Source of the DNA: Adiantum capillus-veneris
Lineage: Eukaryota; Streptophyta; Polypodiopsida; Polypodiales; Pteridaceae
Length of the DNA: 64,000 bases
NCBI GenBank assembly: GCA_014529385.2
Contig: CM043964.1
Coordinates: forward strand, 136,071,420-136,135,419
Direction of reading: 5' to 3'
This document shows positions 58,154 to 64,000 of the stretch, piece by piece. The translations under genes were made by a program, and so were the position numbers. Each line of letters begins with the position of its first letter. Position 1 is the stretch's first letter. The notes under the pieces are model-generated. The model saw nothing but the letters and a program-made list of their open reading frames with translations, was not told the origin of the DNA and ran no database searches.

Positions 58154-58861
58154 CCTAACCATGCACCCAACATCTTAACCTGTCAATCTGACTCACCTTA
58201 TTCTATTGGATAATATTAGAACAATAACGGTGAGTGAGGGGAGGGGTTTGCTTTATTTAGAAATCACATAAATAACTTGTAGTTGTGGGCCATTGAAAAA
58301 ACCCCTTATTCATCATGGTTTCATCAATAAAATTATCCCTATTTTTAAATAACTCAATGTATTTTTTCTAAACCAAATGTTAGAGTTATCTCTTGTGTCT
58401 GTTGTATTAAATCTTCCAAAATCCTTGAATGAAAAAACCCTCTTGGTGATGTCATATTAGTCATATTGGTGATGTCATAAGGTGGAATCCTCGAGGTTGA
58501 TGCCTTGTTCACCTTTTCTATCTTCACTTACAATGATGATGATGAAGAGGGCAAGAAGTCTAGTGTGTGAGAGCTTGAAGCTTGTGTGATAGTGGAGGTG
58601 ATGATGAACATAAAGCTTGGGAGACAACATGAAGAAGATGGGAAGCTTTTGGCAATGAATTTGCAAGCCATACTAAAGATGGTGTGGCAAGATTGCTGCC
58701 ATGGAGGATGTGCGACTTTAAATTTCTCGTTAAAAGAAAATCAAAACTGGTTACCATGAAGATACCCATGCATGTACTTGGGGTCATTGTCGCGTACATA
58801 ACGTGCATATACTTGTAGTCATGCATGGATTAAAAAATTATTGCCTCTGTGTGTGTGGGGG

Positions 58862-58866
<5 letters not shown>

Positions 58867-58912
<46 letters not shown>
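58867..58912. repeat. (CT)n microsatellite
   Basis: About 46 bp of CT, preceded by a G run. Confidence 0.97.
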
Positions 58913-60112
58913 ATCTCTCTCCCCAATTACCTATGCTCTCTCCTCTTTTTGTGGCAAAGTTCCATGGCTATTGTTTTAACCTCTCATATGTTTTTTGATC
59001 AAGCGGCTTTAATAATTCTATTACACAGGTCAAGTAATTCTTATGCCTTTCACAAGGTTATTAGCACATTCTACAAGTGTAGTAAGGACATTGTCAACAT
59101 GACTCTTGTAATCACACATTAATATCTATTAGCACCTCATACGACAAAATGGTTCCCTACTAATTATTTAATAAAACTATCTATGGTTGAGGCTGATTAT
59201 ATCCTATACGAGACACTATATAATCACATGTCTCTATTGTTGTGCAAATTTTTTGATAAAAGATGAGAATATCAATTGTATTTTTGTTGGACCTTAGTTT
59301 TCAATGTCAAAAATAGTTAGCATTCCCGATAAATATATAGCTTAATTTTTTGTAAAGATCCTAATTGTTTATTTTGAAAATAAAGGTTTTTCTTTAGCAA
59401 TAATTCTAGCTTCTTGTTGAGTCCATCACGTGTGCGTGCAAGAGCTTGTGCTTGCCACCATTTTATAATGTCAGGACTAGGCTCTCTCGTCTCGAGTCTC
59501 TCAATAAGAAACAGGTTCCCTTCCAAAGCCTCCTCGCTATCTCACACGGGCAGAAGGGGATCAATGGCCCACACCCATTTCGGGGATCGGGTGTGATCTG
59601 AGCCATCCAATGCGTTGTGTAAATTTGGGAAAATAGTTAAATTCGGGTGCAACAAAACTTGTAAATTCGGGTGTCCAGACACTATCTTTTTCGACTTTTT
59701 TTTTTGGCAAGGTTAAGACAAGTGAACAACCAAGGTTTGAGACATGCTCGTGTTGTACTTTCAACTTTTTGTAGAGGATCTAAACAGAATGATTGTTGAG
59801 CTCCAAATTTGAAGCAGTCACATTGCATTGTGCACTCCAATCTATGTAGACTCATAGTGCCGAGTGTAGAAGCATATGTGAGTTTACTTGGTTTCTATAT
59901 AAATGTTGCTTTTTCTCTGGTTGTACATTTCTTTCTCTTCAAGAATTACTTGCCTTTTTATTTACATATCACCACGATCGTCATTGCACTTGAAAAGAAT
60001 TGGACGAAACACATTTGTGACATGAATTTTGCTTCTACGTGCTGAAGTTTAATCCAATATGTATGTTTTCAAAGGCATAAACAGAATGATGAATTCATGG
60101 AAGAGCACTAAC

Positions 60113-61215
60113 CTAATCATATCCATTTGGACACACTCCATGTCCACTTTGGAAAATCAAATCAACCACTTCTTGCAAGATAGTCATTTTGACAACTGGC
60201 AAGAAAACCTTGTTAAAATCTACACCTTGCTTTTGCTTGAAACCTTTGGGAATCCAATCTAACCTTGTACTCCGGATTCTTGCCATTGGGTGCATTTTCA
60301 ACTTGTAGATCCATTTACATGGCAAAGCATCCTTCCCTTTTAGCAATAGTATTGAGTCTCAAATTTGAGTCTTTTGCAAAGTAACCATCTCCGACTTTAT
60401 ATCCCTCTACCACACCACGGTGTTTGGACGCATCACTTTTGCACACTTTCTTCACCCTTTGGTGCATTGATAACCTTTACTTTTTGTCCATAAATATGTG
60501 ATATAACATCTTGAAATGTAACCTTTCTGACCTCAACCTATTTGGGAGGCTTTTCTTGCATTTTTAGCTCATTGCATATGACATCATTGCTATAGATTAT
60601 CTTATGAGACATTGGGCCTTGTAGACAATAACCTATCTCATTACTTCTCCGTAGCCAAGGAAAATGCACGTCTACAATGTTGGTTCAAGTTTCTTTCTGA
60701 GCTTCTTTGGCACATGCAAAAAGGCTTTACAAACAAAGACTCTCAAACGGTGATAGGCAGATTTACAACTACTCCAAGATTTGTCCTGAACACCACTATC
60801 TAATGACTTCAATGGTGATCTATTAAGCACATGAACTATGGTTCTCAAAGCTTCAACCCAAAAACCATATGGCAAATTAACATGGGATAACATATTGTAA
60901 AGTCGCTCTTGAATCATGGTATTCCTCTTCTCGAAAACTCGATTTTGGGCTAGTGTATGAGGAGTAGTGAACTCTCTCTTAAGGCCATGCACATCACAAA
61001 TGTGTGGAATTCATGGGAAAGATATTCACTACCATTGTCAATCCTCAAGCATTCAAGCTTCTTCTTCAATTGATTTTGTATACTCCAGTTCTTAATGATG
61101 AGTAATGCATTATCCTTATGCTTCAAAGGATTTGCTCAAACCTTCCGAGTTGCATCATCTATGAAAGTGATAAAGTTTGCAATACCATCTCTAGAAAAGT
61201 AGTATGAGGTGATCT
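60113..61215 (-). pseudogene. copia-3 integrase and RT fragment
   Basis: Minus strand: FITFIDDATRKV near 61170, LRIDNGSEYLSHEFHTF near 61040 (the D-x-G-x-E-Y integrase motif), REFTTPHTLAQNRVFEKRN and LPYGFWVEALRTIVHVLNR (60980-60800). After a decayed linker comes the RT start (ALPCKWIYKLKMHP, GFKQKQGVDFNKVF at 60320-60200). The RT is cut near 60115 before YVDD. The wording differs from copia-1 and copia-2, so it is another copia lineage. Several stops. Confidence 0.85.
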
Positions 61216-61446
61216 AGTTTAACTCTCATGAACACAATATTCACACACATCAAAATTTTAAAAAATAAATGCAGACAAAGAATGCAAATGAGATAAGGCT
61301 TTCATTGCATTTGGCTGAAATGCCTACTAAGTTATGCAACATAGAAGTGTTTTCCTACTCTGTTATGTTTAATATATGACCTTGAGCCATAAATACATAT
61401 AATGGATAAAGGATTCCACAATTACCCCCTCTAGCCATGGCTAAAG
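61216..61446. other. Non-coding AT-rich flank
   Basis: Nothing recognised between the copia-3 fragment and the LTR at 61447. Confidence 0.5.
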
Positions 61447-61665
61447 TGTTATTCTATTATGGTAGTGATGTCTGTGACGCTTAGGACCACTAGAGGACTT
61501 TTTTTTCCTCATTAGGAGGTTTTTTCCTTGGCTTGTATATATGCCCATCACTCTAGGGAAATCCTTATCCTAAAATTAGCACATTCAATAATATTTCTTT
61601 ACGTGTTTTGTGCTCTTGAGTTTCTCCATCTTCTCCATGTTTGCGAGCATTCTTAGAAGCTATCT
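61447..61665 (+). repeat. Diverged copia LTR related to copia-1/2
   Basis: TGTTATTCTATTATGGTAGT then GATGTCTGTGA, TAGGACC, TTAGGAGGTTTT, TGTATATATGCCCATCAC and CTCTAGGG follow the order of the copia-1 LTR with many substitutions. The 3' end is indistinct. It is oriented plus, opposite to copia-3, so it is probably a separate solo LTR. Confidence 0.7.
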
Positions 61666-61667
61666 TT

Positions 61668-62679
61668 CTTCTTACTCTCAGAATTATGGCTTCTTCTTTT
61701 TCCCGCACAAAAAGCTCTAGGAGTTGTTCAACTCTCTTCTCAACTAGCCTCACCATGAGTCTACCAAGAAGGCCAAGAAGTAGCATAAGCTCTATTTTCA
61801 TCTCAAACTCCCTCAATGGAAATAATCAATGGCAAGAGCAGAGGATAAGCAAAGGTTCTTGGGGTCTCATGCAACCAAGAAGGAGAAGGTCTACAATTCC
61901 CCCCCCCGCATGGAAAGCAAGAGTGATGAATTTTAAAGTGAAATTTGGTAAGAAGACTGCAAAAGAGGTTTTAGTTAAACATGTTTTCACTCACTTTGAT
62001 GTCATTGCTCATGGCGGTAATGTCTCAATGGTACACTATCCACAATGCAATTGTAAGTTATCTCTTCCATTCATAGATGCTTATCCTTCTTTTTGTTGTC
62101 TTACATTTAGCTCTTACATTTAAGAGTTTTATCCTTTTTCATACAAGGAATCGGAGATAGTGAGTGCATTATAGGCCTCATCTCTATAAGCCATGCTCAC
62201 ATTGGTATCTTATAGTATGCGGGAATAACTAGCAAGAGCTGTGCAAATGAATGCATATTCTTCTATAGCCATCTCTACCAAATCAACCAAAGGAATAAAA
62301 AAGGAACATTCGTAAAGGTTCCTCTATTAACCAGCTAGAACTTCGTGGACTGGCCAGTTCCCTACACAACATTGAGTGAGTCATTATATACAAAGGTCTT
62401 TCTGAAACTTTGTACCCACTAAATTGGTGAAGCTCGCAAATTTTTGTCCTTTAGTATATCTGTTGAGCTTTTTCAGAGCTGCCATGTACATGTCACTAAG
62501 ACTATATTAGTCTACATATGCCTTGATTCTTCCTTCAGTGATAAGATTCTTGATGCAGGATGGCATGTGAAAGAGATAGATGGCATATGCTGCGAGATTG
62601 CACTTGACACTCTAGTTGTCAAGTATATGATTTCCACTCAGCCACTTATCATCTCCTTTTGGTGCAAGAATTCTCACTT
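61668..62679 (+). other. Unassigned stretch with two unrecognised ORFs
   Basis: A plus frame ending at 62121 (160 aa from 61641; Ser/Arg-rich start then VNFKVKFGKK-type text MNFKVKFGKKTAKEVLVKHV) and another at 62444-62690 (WHVKEIDGICCEIALDTLVV, ending SFWCKNSHFVGS). Neither matches a family I recognise. The second could be a LINE ORF1 relic by its W-x(n)-C-x-(N)SH ending, very tentatively. Confidence 0.3.
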
Positions 62680-62995
62680 TGTTGGAAGTTGATATTTGCC
62701 TATTGATCACTCAACAAGTTTGGAGAGTAACATTGTCATAGATGTGGAAGTGGTCGATAAAGACCTCAACCTTGTGATAGTGATTAAAATAAGGGACCAA
62801 TGCAACCTGTTGCAACTCCAACACGCCATAGCGGAGGAGACTACGGACAATGATCCCTTATTCTTTAGTACATAAAAGAAGAAGGAGTCAATGCTCAATG
62901 TGCACTGTACTCCACCCACACACAACTCATCCTCTCTTCTCCTTCCCCACACCACATACACCGTTCACTCTTCTCACACATTTCAACTGGTATTA
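62680..62995 (+). repeat. Probable 5' LTR of another LTR element
   Basis: TGTTGGAAGTTGATATTTGC to ACACATTTCA, 316 bp, TG...CA, ending two bases before a PBS-like site. A pyrimidine-rich 3' half like other LTRs here. No second LTR is in the window. Confidence 0.55.
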
Positions 62996-62997
62996 GA

Positions 62998-63010
62998 GCC
63001 AAAGTTTCTC
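62998..63010 (+). other. Primer-binding site-like sequence
   Basis: TGGTATTAGAGCC, one base from the initiator tRNA-Met complement and the same variant as in Gy-1a. Confidence 0.7.
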
Positions 63011-63408
63011 AGGTGTCATCTACACCAACACCAATGGCGCGTGCACGAGCTCCATCTTGAGCTAAGGCTCAAGGAAACTTAGGTGCAAAAGAAGATTTCA
63101 TAGATAAGAACACTGCAAAAATTGGGTATAAGCCTTGGTGCTTGCAAAGCTTTTGAAGCTTCAAAGGCTTGGAATAGTGCATGAAGAAGCATAACAAGGG
63201 GACCATTGCAAAGGTAGCACTAAATGAAAGATATAAAATTAAATGCAATGAAAATTGGAAGGTAGCAGCGGACCTAAAGTATTAAAGCACCATTGAAATA
63301 CACCTTCTTTAGTACATGGCAAGGGGAGCAAAAACGACATTGAAGCTACATCAAGGAGTGCAAGGGGTAGCATTCTCAGTTTGCAAGGGTGTGGTTATGT
63401 GTGCGCGC

Positions 63409-63410
63409 GT

Positions 63411-63451
<41 letters not shown>

Positions 63452-63470
63452 CTCTCTCTCTCTCTCTCTA
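63409..63470. repeat. (CA)n(CT)n microsatellite
   Basis: CA run to 63449 followed by CT to about 63469. Confidence 0.96.
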
Positions 63471-63743
63471 AAGTATTGGTTTTTGCTTGCTATTTTCTCC
63501 CCCCACTTCGGTTTTTTCCCCCCCTATTGGGATTATAGAGCTTTCTTTGCTCTGCCATTGTAAATACGTGGGGCTAAGCCCTTGCATAATTGAAGCGTGA
63601 ATTTATTAGTATCCTTATATGGGGAAGGCGGCCCCGTATACTCTCTGACTATGGACCTCCCAGGCGATGGCAATCGCGGGCCGAGTGTGGGATTCTCACA
63701 GTAAGGGGCGGCCATGCACATTCATCTCCACCTCCCTGGAAGC

Positions 63744-63792
63744 GTGCACACCTACATATTTAAACAATGTGCACACCTACATATTTAAACAG
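63744..63792. repeat. Tandem 24-bp duplication
   Basis: GTGCACACCTACATATTTAA plus ACA occurs twice in tandem; it includes a TATTTAA TATA-like string. Confidence 0.85.
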
Positions 63793-64000
63793 AGGTGAGG
63801 GCACACCTTGGCCCTCACTTAGCCTTGGACTAGGTTTTTTTGGCTTATTTTTGTCACTGTCTGAACTTGCTAAAGAAATGGAGCTTGCAGCTCAAGCAAC
63901 ACAGATGGTATATTCTACCTTACTACCAATTCCGGTTTTTGGTTTGTTCTTTGTTATAATGCTATGCATGGTTGAGATTGGAGCCGTCTGTTTTACATTG

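Larger units (their letters stand above)
56311..60112. other. Mostly non-coding AT-rich stretch
   Basis: No gene that I can support. Contains a possible small exon (56800-56862, VEKAICSLANSAC, flanked by AATAG and GTAAGC), a direct repeat (57202-57242 and 57263-57306), (AG)n at 58107-58148, (CT)n at 58867-58912 and an unrecognised 69-aa minus frame at 59317-59526 (RLETREPSPDIIKWWQAQAL). Confidence 0.5.
63011..64000. other. Interior of the LTR element and flank, non-coding
   Basis: A short frame starting MARARAPS at 63033 stops after nine codons. No gag or pol motifs follow. Contains (CA)n(CT)n at 63409-63470 and a tandem 24-bp repeat near 63744-63792. Confidence 0.45.

Noticed and set aside
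59317-59526. 69-aa minus ORF (WWQAQALARTRDGLNKK) as a host gene exon
   Set aside because: No splice partner, no recognisable family and no flanking coding signal; left as unassigned sequence.

Overview
This window is transposon-dense land-plant nuclear DNA. The evidence is copia and gypsy elements primed by initiator tRNA-Met (TGGTATCAGAGC-type binding sites), a chromodomain gypsy (chromovirus) family, L1-type LINEs, an intron-containing hAT transposase, tRNA-derived SINE-like units and long CT/GA microsatellites. The species cannot be named from sequence; a large-genome fern or similar plant is my inference. I see no complete host gene. The only host-like coding signal is two phase-compatible exons (53784-53904 and 56135-56310) resembling the end of an RPA1-type OB-fold protein. 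Family labels used below (copia-1, Gy-1, LTR-B and so on) are mine.

Layout. 1-3646: decayed copia element (+) with an inverted gag piece at its left end. 3647-5184: non-coding, two SINE-like tRNA relics and CT/CA/GA tracts. 5185-7478: L1-type LINE fragment. 7479-9422: a complete, young, non-autonomous LTR element (267-bp LTRs, TSD TTCTT). 9428-10358: LTR-C copy. 10835-13785: gypsy Gy-1a (+), cut in its RT by Gy-1b (-), whose 3' LTR is 13786-14372. Gy-1b was itself split by an L1 (16288-27794), by an LTR-B (28703-30522, carrying an LTR-C) and by another LTR-C (31171-32440). The L1 was in turn split by solo LTR-E (21803-23291, TSD GCGAG) and by a hAT transposon (23391-27089). Rejoining the pieces restores reading continuity at each junction, so the insertion order can be read directly.

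32825-35625: fragments of two further gypsy elements in opposite orientation. 36370-37024: solo LTR-B with perfect TSD AGCAC. 37079-42279: near-intact copia-2 (-) with paired LTRs, TSD CAATT, PBS, PPT and one 1432-codon frame broken only by two TAG codons. 42424-43160 and 49558-51922: a LINE that is not L1-like, split by the full-length chromovirus Gy-1c (43161-49552, TSD GCGAA). 53270-56310: a gag scrap, the OB-fold exons and, in the intron between them, a four-unit tandem array of a SINE-like sequence plus a gypsy protease relic. 56311-64000: mostly non-coding, with a decayed third copia (60113-61215), a diverged copia LTR at 61447 and an LTR plus primer-binding site at 62680-63010.

The mobile-element genes work only within their own families (gag-pol for LTR elements, ORF1/ORF2 for LINEs, transposase for hAT). 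Nearly all are broken, so activity in trans or past activity is the most that can be inferred. Candidates for undescribed elements are the 1.9-kb LTR element with an unrecognised 226-aa ORF, LTR-E with its repeated TGACG-type motifs, the LTR-C family, the non-L1 LINE and the tandem SINE-like array.
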